Of a stretch of 64,000 nt of DNA, positions 17,101-26,208 are shown piece by piece. The first letter of the stretch is position 1. The number at the start of each line of letters is the position of its first letter. The stretch is from Acidimicrobiaceae bacterium (lineage in GTDB: Bacteria > Actinomycetota > Acidimicrobiia > Acidimicrobiales > Aldehydirespiratoraceae). The stretch covers positions 82,439 through 146,438 of the forward strand of contig VXYK01000055.1 in assembly GCA_009845995.1 (NCBI GenBank). Reading direction: 5' to 3'. The notes below the pieces were generated by a model. It was not told the DNA's origin. It made no database searches and saw only the letters and a program-made list of their open reading frames with translations. The translations under genes were made by a program, and so were the position numbers.

Positions 17101-17865
17101 TCAGTTGTTGTGAGTATGGAGTGTGTTGTCGCTTGAATCGACCATTTCCAAATAGGCGGAGACGACATCGCCCGGAGCGCCGATCTTGACGAGCTTGCCG
17201 TGGTCAAGCCAGCCAACCTGGTGACATTCAGCCATGAGATCGGTGTTGTGTGAGACGAGGACAATTGTTGTGCCCCTGTCGCGGAGCATGTCCATGTGCT
17301 TCAAACACCTGCGTTGGAACTCTTCGTCGCCGACCGCGATCACCTCATCCACCAAGAGGATGTCGGGACTCACGTTGACCGCCACCGCGAACCCCAGACG
17401 CACATACATGCCGCTCGAATAGATCTTCACCGGTTCATCAACGAAATCTCCGATCCCGCTGAACTCGATGATGTCGTCCATGGACGCGGACATCTGCTTT
17501 CGGCTGATCCCGAGCATGGCGCCGTTGAGATAGACGTTCTCGCGGCCGGTGAGATCAGGATGAAATCCCGATCCGAGCTCGAGCAGCGCCGACAGACGTC
17601 CAGTCGCTTCAACCGAGCCGAACGTTGGTCGGTGAATCCCTGCCATGAGACGAAGCAGGGTTGATTTGCCGCTGCCGTTGTGGCCGATAAGGCCGAAGAA
17701 CGAGCCCGGCGCGATATCGAGATTGATGTTCTGCAGCACCCAGAACTCGTCGGTGTGACGAGTCCGGGCAATACGCAGGACCGCTTCCTTGAGCGAGCTC
17801 GGACGGTTCCGTTCAAGGCGGAAGCGCTTCGAAACGCCGTCAACGACGATGGCGCCGATGGTCAC
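17101..17865 (-). CDS. ABC polysaccharide exporter ATPase (Wzt/TagH type)
   Basis: 254 residues. Walker A GHNGSGKST, the signature SSGMYVRLGFA and Walker B ILLVDEVIAVGD are the versions specific to O-antigen, teichoic-acid and capsule exporters. There is no C-terminal carbohydrate-binding domain. Its start overlaps the permease stop by four bases, so the two form a transporter unit. Likely cargo is the rhamnose-containing polymer made by the surrounding genes. Confidence 0.9.
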   Translation of the reverse strand: MTIGAIVVDGVSKRFRLERNRPSSLKEAVLRIARTRHTDEFWVLQNINLDIAPGSFFGLIGHNGSGKSTLLRLMAGIHRPTFGSVEATGRLSALLELGSGFHPDLTGRENVYLNGAMLGISRKQMSASMDDIIEFSGIGDFVDEPVKIYSSGMYVRLGFAVAVNVSPDILLVDEVIAVGDEEFQRRCLKHMDMLRDRGTTIVLVSHNTDLMAECHQVGWLDHGKLVKIGAPGDVVSAYLEMVDSSDNTLHTHNN

Positions 17866-18689
17866 GGTTCCTCACTGATCGACATGCTCTGCCTGCGAAA
17901 GAAGACCCAGCCGATCACGAAAGTTGTGACCGACCAGACGACCGCAGCCAAGAAGCGGTTCCATAGCGGAACCTGCAGAAAATAGGCGGCGTCGCGGGAG
18001 ATCTCGATGAACAGAGCGACCGGGTTCCACTCCACGAAGAGTCGGGCGATCTCGGGTATCTGCTCTTTTTTGAGAAGTTCGGGCGTGTAGACGATCGGCA
18101 CCGCGAAGAACGCAACATTGAGCAGGATGCCAGACAGATATTTGACGTCACGGTAACGGGCGTTGAGCACCGAAACGATGAATCCGAGCCCCAACCCGAA
18201 TCCCAGAGCGAGCGCCATCGCGACCGGCAAGAACACGAGTGTCCAGCTGATATTGGAGAGCGCGGTCATGATCACGACCAACACCGCGACCTCGAGCAGG
18301 GTCTGGACAAGGTTTGAAGCGGCACCGCCGAGCAGAGCCGTCTCGGTCGGAAAATAGATCTTCTTGCGCAAGTCGCTGACAGAACTCAACCAATCCATCG
18401 AACCCTCGACCAAACCCGTGAACAGGGTCCAGATGATCAGACCCGTGAAGAGGTAGAGACCGAAGTTCTCGGCGTTGCCGTTGTTTGTCACAGGGGGTAC
18501 CGCTCGATAGACCGCGCCGAAAATGAACCAGTAGACGCCGACAGTCACCAGAGGGTTGAGGAACGACCAGAACCAACCCAGCAGGCTGCGCTTGTAACGG
18601 GACTTCGATTCGCGCTCGGCGAAGTGATAGATGAGCGTGATGCTCTTGCGAACCGAAGGTGAGAGTGTGGGCGTAAGAGAAAACTGCAC
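17862..18689 (-). CDS. ABC-2 type polysaccharide exporter permease (Wzm/TagG type)
   Basis: 275 residues from a GTG. A cytoplasmic N-terminus (KRSLLGWFWSFLNPL is a family hallmark) is followed by about six membrane segments. It pairs with the downstream ATPase (4-base overlap) to export a lipid-linked glycan through the inner membrane. It lies 14 bases after uridine kinase on the same strand, so the order of transcription is udk, permease, ATPase. Confidence 0.9.
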   Translation of the reverse strand: MQFSLTPTLSPSVRKSITLIYHFAERESKSRYKRSLLGWFWSFLNPLVTVGVYWFIFGAVYRAVPPVTNNGNAENFGLYLFTGLIIWTLFTGLVEGSMDWLSSVSDLRKKIYFPTETALLGGAASNLVQTLLEVAVLVVIMTALSNISWTLVFLPVAMALALGFGLGLGFIVSVLNARYRDVKYLSGILLNVAFFAVPIVYTPELLKKEQIPEIARLFVEWNPVALFIEISRDAAYFLQVPLWNRFLAAVVWSVTTFVIGWVFFRRQSMSISEEP

Positions 18690-18703
18690 AGGCCGCTTGG
18701 ATC

Positions 18704-19324
18704 CTATCCAGGGTGCCTTTGCAGGGCTGTAATTTCGACTGCCAGTTCGCTGGCCACGTCCTCCAGTTTCTCTTCGAGTGTGACAACACGATCAGCGTGT
18801 TCTGCCGACGGCTGCACGAAGCTGTCATGCATGGGGGCAACGGTCTCCCAGAACTGCCGGTGGACGTCATCGGCGTCTCGCCCCCGTTCCCGCACATCAC
18901 GTTGAGTCCGCCGCTCGAGGCGCACGGCTTCGGGGATGTCGATGAACACGGCCAAATCCAATAGTTTGCTGATCTCGCCGAAATTCAACAGCAGGATCCC
19001 GTCGAGGATCACTATCTCTTTGGGTTCGACCACGATCACTTCGCCGGTACGTGTGTGGGTGGCAAAGTCGTATTTCGGGATTTCGACGGTTCTACCGTTG
19101 CGCAGGTCGTGCAAATGCTCAACAAAAAGCTCATGGTCGAGCGAATCGGGGTGGTCATAGTTGACCTGCATCCGCTCTTGCATGGTTATGTGTGACAAGT
19201 CCCGGTAGTAGGCGTCGAAGGCCACAGATGACACCCGGTCCGGGCCGAGACAGCGGATCAACTCTCCGACGAGAGTCGTCTTACCTGCCCCCGAGCCACC
19301 ACAGATTCCGACGATGATTCCCAC
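18704..19324 (-). CDS. udk: Uridine kinase
   Basis: 206 residues from a GTG. The P-loop GGSGAGKTT, the YDHPDSLD segment and the RRTQRDVRERGRD lid match uridine kinases, which phosphorylate uridine or cytidine with a nucleoside triphosphate. Placement at the head of the exporter operon may link pyrimidine salvage to the supply of UDP-sugars; that is inference. TACGGT lies eight bases before the GTG with no ribosome site. Confidence 0.9.
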   Translation of the reverse strand: MGIIVGICGGSGAGKTTLVGELIRCLGPDRVSSVAFDAYYRDLSHITMQERMQVNYDHPDSLDHELFVEHLHDLRNGRTVEIPKYDFATHTRTGEVIVVEPKEIVILDGILLLNFGEISKLLDLAVFIDIPEAVRLERRTQRDVRERGRDADDVHRQFWETVAPMHDSFVQPSAEHADRVVTLEEKLEDVASELAVEITALQRHPG

Positions 19325-19353
19325 GACTGCACACCGTACCCTGGTTCATTCCG

Positions 19354-19407
19354 TGCCAGAATCGAAAGGCATGCCAGAATCGAAAGACATGCGAGTATCG
19401 GTCAACA
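19354..19407 (+). repeat. 18-base tandem repeat, three copies
   Basis: TGCCAGAATCGAAAGGCA occurs at 19354-19371, again at 19372-19389 with one change, and a third degenerate copy at 19390-19407. It lies between the divergent udk and hydrolase genes, about 30 bases before the hydrolase start, so it overlaps the probable promoter or 5' leader. It may be repeated operator sites or simple slippage. Confidence 0.8.
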
Positions 19408-19435
19408 TGCCCGCAGCGCAGCTATTGGAGCAAAG

Positions 19436-20248
19436 ATGACAATGATCGACGGCCCCGCAGGCCCGATCGAGGTGAAGGAGAACGGCCAAGGTCCGCCGGT
19501 CGTGTTGATCCCGTCGCTCGGCCGGGGCGCGAGTGACTTCGATCTATTGTCGAGTCAGTTGGCTGCGGCCGGTTATCACGCAATAGCGCCCGAGCCTCGA
19601 GGTATCGGCGACTCGACGGGTGAGCTCAGCGGCCTCACGATGGGCGATCTAGCCGACGACGCCGCAGCGGTGATCGGGGTCCTGGCCTCTGAACCGGTCA
19701 CAATCATCGGTCACGCGTTCGGGAACCGGGTGTCGCGAATGACGGCGACAAACCACCCGCACCTGATCGACAGCGTCGTATTGCTGTGTTGTGGCGGCTT
19801 GATTCCTCCGGCGCCGGAACACACCCGGGCTTTGCAACGGGTCTTCGACGTAGAACTGTCTGAGGAGGAGCATTCAGCAGCCGTGAGCCAAGCTTTCTTT
19901 TCTCTGGGCAACGACTCCTCGGTTTGGTTCGACGGTTGGCATGGGATAGTCGCAGCCTGCCAAGGAGCGGCGACTGCAGTGCAATCCGTCGAGCACTGGT
20001 GGAGAGCGGGCGGGAAAGACGTTTTGGTGGTTCAACCCGAAGACGACGTGATGGCGGTGCCGGAGAACGCCGTGCGCCTCTGTGAAGAACTCGGGGACCG
20101 AGCGTCGCTGGTGATGGTGCCCGATGCGGGCCATGCATTGTTGCCCGAACAGCCGGATGCGGTAGTGGAAGCCGTCCTGAACTGGCTCGAAAAACGAAAC
20201 AGAATTCCAAATACGAAGGCTGAACTGACGGAGGCCCGAATGCCATGA
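19436..20248 (+). CDS. Alpha/beta-hydrolase-fold protein with Ala at the nucleophile position
   Basis: 270 residues with an alpha/beta-hydrolase fold: GRGASDFD oxyanion-hole region, PRGIGDS, an acid candidate in QPEDDV and His in DAGHAL. The nucleophile elbow reads GHAFGN, so the expected serine (G-x-S-x-G) is alanine (Ala94, codon GCG). The protein may be non-hydrolytic or use another mechanism. The start is set by GGAG five bases before ATG. The stop overlaps the next gene (ATGA), so it is coupled to a crotonase. Confidence 0.82.
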   Translation: MTMIDGPAGPIEVKENGQGPPVVLIPSLGRGASDFDLLSSQLAAAGYHAIAPEPRGIGDSTGELSGLTMGDLADDAAAVIGVLASEPVTIIGHAFGNRVSRMTATNHPHLIDSVVLLCCGGLIPPAPEHTRALQRVFDVELSEEEHSAAVSQAFFSLGNDSSVWFDGWHGIVAACQGAATAVQSVEHWWRAGGKDVLVVQPEDDVMAVPENAVRLCEELGDRASLVMVPDAGHALLPEQPDAVVEAVLNWLEKRNRIPNTKAELTEARMP

Positions 20249-21072
20249 CGATCGACTATGACTCCTACGAGACCATCATCGTTGAGGTTCGCGACCATGT
20301 CGGGTGGGTGACCCTCAACCGCCCCGACGCCTACAACGCCTTCAGTCCAACGATGGAACGTGAGCTGGCCGACACCTGGAGGGCGTTTCGTCGTGACGAC
20401 GAAGTCCGATCGGTCGTTTTGACCGCGGCGGGAGAGAAGGCGTTCTGCGTCGGCATTGATCGGACCGAAGGCGAGTTCACCGCGCTCGATGACTCTCCTG
20501 GTCTGTACGGCACATCCAACAACTTCATGTACGACGATCCAGGCGACAACCTGGGACCGAAGTCCTGCGACCTCTGGAAACCCGTGGTGTGCGCGGTCAA
20601 CGGAATGGCCGCAGGAGGCGCGTTCTACATGCTGGCCGAATCAGACGTGATCATCTCTGCCGAGCACGCAACCTACTTCGATCCTCACGTGACTTACGGA
20701 ATGGCCGCGGTGTATGAACCGATGAAGATGCTCCAACGCATGCCCCTCGGTGAGATTCTGCGGATTTCGCTGTTGGGCAACCACGAAAGGATGAGCGCGG
20801 CGACCGCGATGCGAATCGGACTTGTCAGCGAAGTATGCGCGGGCGATGAACTGCACGGGAGAGCAGAATGGATCGCCGAAGCCATCGCTTCGCAGTCACC
20901 GTGGGCGGTGCAGGCAACACTGCGCGCCATCTGGGCGGCGAATGACATGGGCCGCCTCAACGCCATCGCCGTGGCGCCGGCGATCCTCACCACCGGGTTC
21001 GACAGGGCGGCCATGGAGGCGGGTGTCGACTCGTTCTCGGGTTCGAAGCGGATCAAACCCCAGATCCGCTGA
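20245..21072 (+). CDS. Enoyl-CoA hydratase/isomerase family protein (crotonase fold)
   Basis: 275 residues. VTLNRPDAYNAFS, KAFCVGID and NGMAAGGAF form the CoA-binding and oxyanion-hole elements of crotonases. At the usual catalytic glutamate position (F-x-x-PE) the sequence reads FDPHV, so His replaces Glu, and it may not be a standard hydratase. Coupled by a 4-base overlap to the upstream hydrolase-fold gene. It converges on the small gene ending at 21095. Confidence 0.83.
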   Translation: MTIDYDSYETIIVEVRDHVGWVTLNRPDAYNAFSPTMERELADTWRAFRRDDEVRSVVLTAAGEKAFCVGIDRTEGEFTALDDSPGLYGTSNNFMYDDPGDNLGPKSCDLWKPVVCAVNGMAAGGAFYMLAESDVIISAEHATYFDPHVTYGMAAVYEPMKMLQRMPLGEILRISLLGNHERMSAATAMRIGLVSEVCAGDELHGRAEWIAEAIASQSPWAVQATLRAIWAANDMGRLNAIAVAPAILTTGFDRAAMEAGVDSFSGSKRIKPQIR

Positions 21073-21094
21073 GACCGTCTCGGCCTCCAGGCCT

Positions 21095-21508
21095 CTAGGC
21101 CCCTAGGCGTTGTCGCGCCGCGGCGCTCATATCGAGGAGTCGTTGGGGGATTGTGACACCGTTGACCTGCACCTGGCCTCCGGCTCCAACGGCCGGTGCA
21201 TCGGCAGTGTCAGGAGCTTCGACCGCAGCCGCCGCAGCCTCCTCAGCAGCCTTTGCAGCTTCAACTTCCTCCCGTTGACGAGCCACGAGAAAGCTGTCGT
21301 AGTCGCGTTGCTTCACCAGAGAATGGTGATCGATATGGCCGACCGCCTTGCCATCATCGAAACGAACCCAGTACCGGGTCCAAGTGAAACCGTTGGCCAC
21401 AGCAATCTTGCCGCTGCTACCAGCGGCATAACCCGGGATGTCTTCTACGAGCCTTACCTTGGTGCCTCGCACGAAGGGATTGGCCTGGAGTTGCGCAGTC
21501 GTCGACAC
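21095..21508 (-). CDS. Small conserved hypothetical with SH3-like domain and Ala/Glu-rich linker
   Basis: 137 residues from GTG 21508. The frame is open to 21673, but that part overlaps the divergent amidohydrolase; TACCTT eight bases before GTG 21508 supports a leaderless start. Residues about 10-60 (FVRGTKVRLVEDIPGYA, then WTRYWVRFDDG) look like a KOW/SH3-type beta barrel. A charged Ala/Glu-rich stretch and a conserved C-terminal tail (RLLDMSAAARQRLGA) follow. I do not know the function; ribosome or nucleic-acid association would suit a KOW-like fold. Confidence 0.6.
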   Translation of the reverse strand: MSTTAQLQANPFVRGTKVRLVEDIPGYAAGSSGKIAVANGFTWTRYWVRFDDGKAVGHIDHHSLVKQRDYDSFLVARQREEVEAAKAAEEAAAAAVEAPDTADAPAVGAGGQVQVNGVTIPQRLLDMSAAARQRLGA

Positions 21509-21592
21509 AAGCACACAAGGTAGCGCCAACTGGGGCGTTCGCGAGCAATCAGATACGATCCCAGAAAGACGTTCACACAGCGGGGAGCGGCC

Positions 21593-22795
21593 ATGACATC
21601 CCAAGACCTCGGCTACAAGCCCTTTGACGCCGACAACCACTACTACGAGGCACTCGACGCTTTCACTCGACATGTCCCTTCGGAGATGCAGCCCCGGGTC
21701 GTGCAGTGGGTTGAGATGAACGGACGAAAGTACAACCTGGTCGGTGGGACGATCTCACATGCCGTCGTCAACCCGACATGGGACCCTGTGGCGATGCCGG
21801 GTGCGCTCAACGCTTTCTTCAAAGGCAACCCTGAGGGGAAGAACCCCATGGACATGCTCAAAGAGCGTGAGCCGCTGCCCGACTATTACATGCACAACGA
21901 AGCGCGCGTGAAGCTGATGGACGAGCAGGGATTGTCCGGGATCTGGCTCTTCCCGACTCTGGGCGTGCTCTATGAGGAACTGATCCGAACCGATATCGAG
22001 GCTTGCACTGTGATGATGCAGGCGTTCAACCGCTGGCTTTACGAAGACTGGGGCTACGCCCACGAAGACAAGATCTTCGGTGCGCCGTATCTCTGCCTGG
22101 GCGATCCGACCGCCGCAGCCGCCGAAGTCGAGAAGGTAGTCGGACTCGGCGCTCGTGTGGTCGTTATGCGTCCGGCACCGGTCACTGTCTCAACAGGAAA
22201 GGTATCTCCCTTTTCGAAGACGTTCGACCCCGTCTGGTCGGCCATCAACGAGGCAGGAATCACTGTGGTCGTACATGCAGCCGCAAGCGGCTACTCGTCG
22301 ATGGGTTACGTGGCTGACACGAAATTCTCCGCGGGCGGGCTCAGTCGCACCGGCGGATACATGGGGCCGAGTCTGGCCAGCTTCGCGATCGAGCGGGCCG
22401 CGCAGGACTGGTTGATCCAATCGGTATTCGAGAAGCTCTACGACCGCTTTCCGCGTCTGCGTGTGGCGAGCGTTGAGAACGGTTCGGATTTCCTCGCACC
22501 AATGTTCCGCAAGTTCGATCAAACGGCCAAGAAGAGCTTCAGCTGGTTCGATGATCACCCCACCGACACTTTCACCGAGAAGGTGTGGATGAACCCGTTC
22601 TGGGAAGACGACGTCACTGAAGTCACCGAGCTCATGGGTCCGGACCATGTCATCTTCGGTTCTGACTGGCCTCACATCGAAGGTCTGCCGCACCCCCTCG
22701 ACTATGTCGTGGAGCTCAAGGGGTTCGATCCCGCTGACCGCAAGAAGATCCTCTTGGACAACGTCAGCTACCTCAACACGCCCTTGCCTGCCTGA
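21593..22795 (+). CDS. Amidohydrolase family protein (amidohydrolase 2)
   Basis: 400 residues. The N-terminal DADNHYYE replaces the usual D-x-H-x-H metal motif; a central HAAASGY and the C-terminal GSDWPHIEG supply histidine and aspartate ligands of this TIM-barrel superfamily, whose members hydrolyse or decarboxylate. GGGGAG seven bases before ATG fixes the start. It stands 83 bases before an acyl-CoA dehydrogenase, and related pairs are common in actinobacterial catabolic clusters. Substrate unknown. Confidence 0.83.
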   Translation: MTSQDLGYKPFDADNHYYEALDAFTRHVPSEMQPRVVQWVEMNGRKYNLVGGTISHAVVNPTWDPVAMPGALNAFFKGNPEGKNPMDMLKEREPLPDYYMHNEARVKLMDEQGLSGIWLFPTLGVLYEELIRTDIEACTVMMQAFNRWLYEDWGYAHEDKIFGAPYLCLGDPTAAAAEVEKVVGLGARVVVMRPAPVTVSTGKVSPFSKTFDPVWSAINEAGITVVVHAAASGYSSMGYVADTKFSAGGLSRTGGYMGPSLASFAIERAAQDWLIQSVFEKLYDRFPRLRVASVENGSDFLAPMFRKFDQTAKKSFSWFDDHPTDTFTEKVWMNPFWEDDVTEVTELMGPDHVIFGSDWPHIEGLPHPLDYVVELKGFDPADRKKILLDNVSYLNTPLPA

Positions 22796-22878
22796 TCCGC
22801 TTGCCGGCTTTGCTTCGAAAACGTGAACGCTCGCTAACATGTTTCGTCTAGCGGTCTACCGACAAGCGGGACACAACG

Positions 22879-24132
22879 ATGAGCACACCTAGCGCCGAAG
22901 AAGTGCGGCTTGAACTCGAAGCCTGGCTAGATGAGAACTGGGACGAAGACCTCACGGTGCACGAATGGTGGCAGCGCATCGCGCCTACCGGTTATGCGCA
23001 TCCCACACTCGGAACACACGCCGGGGGCAAGGGTTGGGGGCGCGACCTGGCCGGGGTGGTCAACACGGTAATGGCCGAAAAAGGCGTCATGGGACCGCCG
23101 ATCGGCGGCTTGGGATGGATGCTTGCGGCCCCGACGATCGCCGCGCACGGCACGCCCGAGCAGATCAAGCGCTTCATCCCTCCGATTCTCGACGGCTCGG
23201 TTGGCTGGTGCCAACTGTTCTCAGAACCCGGAGCGGGATCGGATCTGGCCGGTTTGGCCTGCAAGGCCCAGCGTGACGGAGATGAATGGATCGTCAGCGG
23301 ACAAAAGGTCTGGACTTCGGGTGGACAGGTGTCCGATTGGGGGATGCTCATCGCCCGGACCGATCCCGAGGCACCGAAACACAAGGGGATCACCTGGTTC
23401 GCCTTGGAAATGGACCAGCCCGGAGTCACCGTTCGTCCGCTGAAGGAAATGACCGGTCGGGCGATGTTCAACGAGGTGTTCATCGATGAGGCGCGGGCTC
23501 TCGATGCCAACATCATCGGCGGACTCAACAACGGTTGGGCAGTGGCGAACTCCACGCTCCGCTTCGAACGCGAGTCGTTGGGTTCATCGGGCCGCAGGCC
23601 CCGAACGGCGACTCCCGGCAAGAAAGGAAAGGTTCTTGATCGACGCGTCGCAGATTTCGCGACTCCGGCGACCAGCGAGGGGGGAGTGCCGTCTGTCGGT
23701 CCCGGACTGTGGCAGTTCCTAGCGGAGTTGGCCCGAAAGTCCGGTAAGAACGACGATCCCGTCTTGCGACAAGAACTGGCGAGACTCTGGTCGCTGATTG
23801 AGGTCAACCGTCTTGGTGCGATTCGTGCAAAGGATCCCGGACAACGAACGGGCGCAGAGCCCAATATCGGCAAGCTCCATGTGAGCGAGATGTTCAGATC
23901 TTTCCGTGAGGTCGGCCTGTCGGTCCTGGGTGCTGACGGCATGTTGAGAGGCGAAGACGACACCGTCAGCGGCGGCATGCTCGGCGAGCTCGCCGTCTTC
24001 TCGCCCGGCCCGTCGATATACGGCGGCACCGATCAGATCCAGCGCAACATAATCGGCGAGCGCGTGTTGGGTCTTCCTAGAGAGCCCGGCCCGACAAAAG
24101 ACACTCCCTTCAAGGACCTCCCCAAGAACTAA
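22879..24132 (+). CDS. Acyl-CoA dehydrogenase
   Basis: 417 residues. QLFSEPGAGSD (flavin and substrate-binding region), GQKVWTSGG and the C-terminal GGTDQIQRNIIGERVLGLP are diagnostic. FAD-dependent alpha,beta-dehydrogenation of an acyl-CoA, with electrons passed to ETF. A roughly 60-residue lysine/arginine-rich insert (near GRRPRTATPGKKGK) before the C-terminal domain is longer than in short-chain enzymes. The following MFS gene starts 8 bases after the stop. Confidence 0.92.
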   Translation: MSTPSAEEVRLELEAWLDENWDEDLTVHEWWQRIAPTGYAHPTLGTHAGGKGWGRDLAGVVNTVMAEKGVMGPPIGGLGWMLAAPTIAAHGTPEQIKRFIPPILDGSVGWCQLFSEPGAGSDLAGLACKAQRDGDEWIVSGQKVWTSGGQVSDWGMLIARTDPEAPKHKGITWFALEMDQPGVTVRPLKEMTGRAMFNEVFIDEARALDANIIGGLNNGWAVANSTLRFERESLGSSGRRPRTATPGKKGKVLDRRVADFATPATSEGGVPSVGPGLWQFLAELARKSGKNDDPVLRQELARLWSLIEVNRLGAIRAKDPGQRTGAEPNIGKLHVSEMFRSFREVGLSVLGADGMLRGEDDTVSGGMLGELAVFSPGPSIYGGTDQIQRNIIGERVLGLPREPGPTKDTPFKDLPKN

Positions 24133-24139
24133 GAGTCGC

Positions 24140-25342
24140 TTGTCTTCTTCTCCCACTTCTCCTGGTGGTTCTTCGGGCTCGTCACTGAAGAGCGATCCGA
24201 ATATCCCGTATTACGTGGTCACTGCGGTGTTGATCATGGGCTACGGCTCGGTGTTGACGCTGCTCGCCGAGTTCCGCAACCAGTTCGGCTTTTCTGAGAC
24301 TCAACTCGGCATTATCACCGCAGCCGGATTCCTGGCCGGCTTCGTCGCGCAGATCGCTCTTGCTCCGCTCGCCGATCGGGGACGAACCGGGCAAATGATC
24401 CCTGCCGGCGTGGCTTTGGCCGCAGTCTCAATGTTCGGGATGGTATGGGCCACACAACTCTGGGCCTTCGTTTCGGCCAGAGTGCTGTTCGGGTTCAGCG
24501 CGGGCGCTGTGTCTCCGGCGATGCGGCGTCTGATCATCACCCGCGACCCCGAAAACGTGGGCCAGAACCTGGGACGTCTGACCGCGGTCGAGATATCAGG
24601 TTTCGTGCTTGGTCCTGCGTCTGCGGCGGCGATGGTGGAATTGGGTGGACTCAGAGTGCCCTTCATCGCTTTGGGCGTCGCCAACGTCGTGATGCTGTTA
24701 TGGGTAACCCGTCTCGATCTTCAAACCAGCGCCAACGGCGGAACCAAGTACAAGACTTGGCCGCTATTGAAGATGCCGAAGATTCAGGCTGCGTTGTTGG
24801 CCGGGGTGGCCTTCTATCTGACGATCGCCTACTTCGAGACAACCTGGGCGGTGTTGCTCGACGACCTCGGCGCAGAGACCTGGCTGGTAGGTGTTTCGCT
24901 CAGTCTGTTCACCGTCCCGATGATCGTCCTGGCGCCGACCGGAGGCCGTCTGACTCAGAAGCTCGGCCATTCGACAATCGTCGGCAAGTCGATCACCGCC
25001 GCTGCGGTCTGCACGGCTCTGTACGGATGGATCGACCTGCTGTGGCCGGTGCTGCTGATCTCACTGGTTCACGCAGTGGCCGATTCCTTCACACTTCCGG
25101 CCAACCAGGTGGCTATCGCCACGGCCAGTCCCCCAGAACAAGTAGCGGCTGGTCAAGGTTTGTTTTCGGGGATCGGAACCCTGGTTTCTGGGATGGTGGC
25201 CCTTGTCGCCGGATTTCTGTATGAAACAACAGGTCCAAAGGTTCTGTATACGACTGCGGCAATAGCGATGATGGTGCTGCTAGTTGTGTCGCTAATCTTG
25301 GACCGCGAAGAGTTGCGGTCGCGGCAGACATCTGCTGCCTGA
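24140..25342 (+). CDS. MFS transporter
   Basis: About 400 residues with 12 hydrophobic segments. The loop motif LADRGRTGQ after the second helix and the R-x-x-x-G motif in VLFGFSAGA are MFS features. The frame begins with TTG 24140, 8 bases after the acyl-CoA dehydrogenase stop; a serine-rich N-terminus precedes the first helix, and a start further in is possible. It probably imports a substrate of the preceding catabolic genes, or exports a product. Confidence 0.87.
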   Translation: MSSSPTSPGGSSGSSLKSDPNIPYYVVTAVLIMGYGSVLTLLAEFRNQFGFSETQLGIITAAGFLAGFVAQIALAPLADRGRTGQMIPAGVALAAVSMFGMVWATQLWAFVSARVLFGFSAGAVSPAMRRLIITRDPENVGQNLGRLTAVEISGFVLGPASAAAMVELGGLRVPFIALGVANVVMLLWVTRLDLQTSANGGTKYKTWPLLKMPKIQAALLAGVAFYLTIAYFETTWAVLLDDLGAETWLVGVSLSLFTVPMIVLAPTGGRLTQKLGHSTIVGKSITAAAVCTALYGWIDLLWPVLLISLVHAVADSFTLPANQVAIATASPPEQVAAGQGLFSGIGTLVSGMVALVAGFLYETTGPKVLYTTAAIAMMVLLVVSLILDREELRSRQTSAA

Positions 25343-25419
25343 ATGATCACTGTCAGGACGCTTCATGTGCGATGATGCTGCGGGGGCAGACAAACCCAAC
25401 GACCTTCGGGAGACCTCAA

Positions 25420-26205
25420 ATGCAGAGCCACGAAATTGACTACCAGATTCACGGAGACGACCTCCAGTTTGTGGAGATCGAACTGGACCCCGGCGAGGTG
25501 GTGATCGCCGAAGCGGGGGCCATGATGTACATCGACCAGGGCATCGTCTTCGAGTCCAAAATGGGCGACGGCTCAAACCCTGATGAAGGCAAATGGTCCA
25601 AACTCAAATCGGCCGCGAAGCGAGGGATCACCGGAGAATCGATATTTCTCACTCATTTCTCCAATGGCGCGCCGTCCGGGCGCCAGAAGGTGGCGATGGC
25701 CGCGCCGTATCCGGGCAAGGTCCTGCCGGTAGATCTGAGGGAGGTGGGAGGTCGGATCCTGGCCCAGAAGGACGCATTCCTGTGCGCGGCTTCCGGAACC
25801 AAACTCAACATTGCCTTCAACAAGAAGATCGGCACCGGCTTGTTCGGCGGTGAGGGGTTCATCCTCCAGGACATCTCGGGTGACGGCCTGGCTTTCCTGC
25901 ATGCGGGAGGGACTATCGTGCGCAAACGCCTGCAGGGAGAGACGCTGCGGGTTGACACCGGCTGCCTCGTAGCCTTCCAGCCTGAAATCGAGTATTCGAT
26001 TGAGCGGGCGGGCAATCTCAAGTCGATGGTGTTCGGCGGCGAGGGGCTGTTCTTGGCCACCCTCACTGGCGTAGGCGATGTCTGGCTTCAGTCTCTGCCG
26101 TTCAACCGGCTTGCTGACCGAGTTCTGGCCAACCTCCAACCCGGTGGTTCCGATGGCGAGGGCTCTGTGATCGGCGGCTTGTCGAACATCTTCGAGCGAA
26201 CCTGA
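25420..26205 (+). CDS. AIM24 / TIGR00266 family protein
   Basis: 261 residues from ATG 25420, which has GGGAG seven bases upstream; an ATG at 25372 lacks one. [12 protein letters not shown] near the N-terminus, repeated glycine-rich beta strands and a [12 protein letters not shown] segment place it in the TIGR00266 / AIM24 beta-sandwich family. The biochemical role is not established; the mitochondrial member affects inner-membrane organisation. Its stop is three bases from that of the convergent selD. Confidence 0.85.
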   Translation: MQSHEIDYQIHGDDLQFVEIELDPGEVVIAEAGAMMYIDQGIVFESKMGDGSNPDEGKWSKLKSAAKRGITGESIFLTHFSNGAPSGRQKVAMAAPYPGKVLPVDLREVGGRILAQKDAFLCAASGTKLNIAFNKKIGTGLFGGEGFILQDISGDGLAFLHAGGTIVRKRLQGETLRVDTGCLVAFQPEIEYSIERAGNLKSMVFGGEGLFLATLTGVGDVWLQSLPFNRLADRVLANLQPGGSDGEGSVIGGLSNIFERT

Positions 26206-26208
26206 CCG

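Noticed and set aside
21073..21109. GGCC-rich inverted repeats as a terminator between convergent genes
   Set aside because: Stems are 4 bases (GGCC-TCCA-GGCC), overlap a stop codon and lack a T run.
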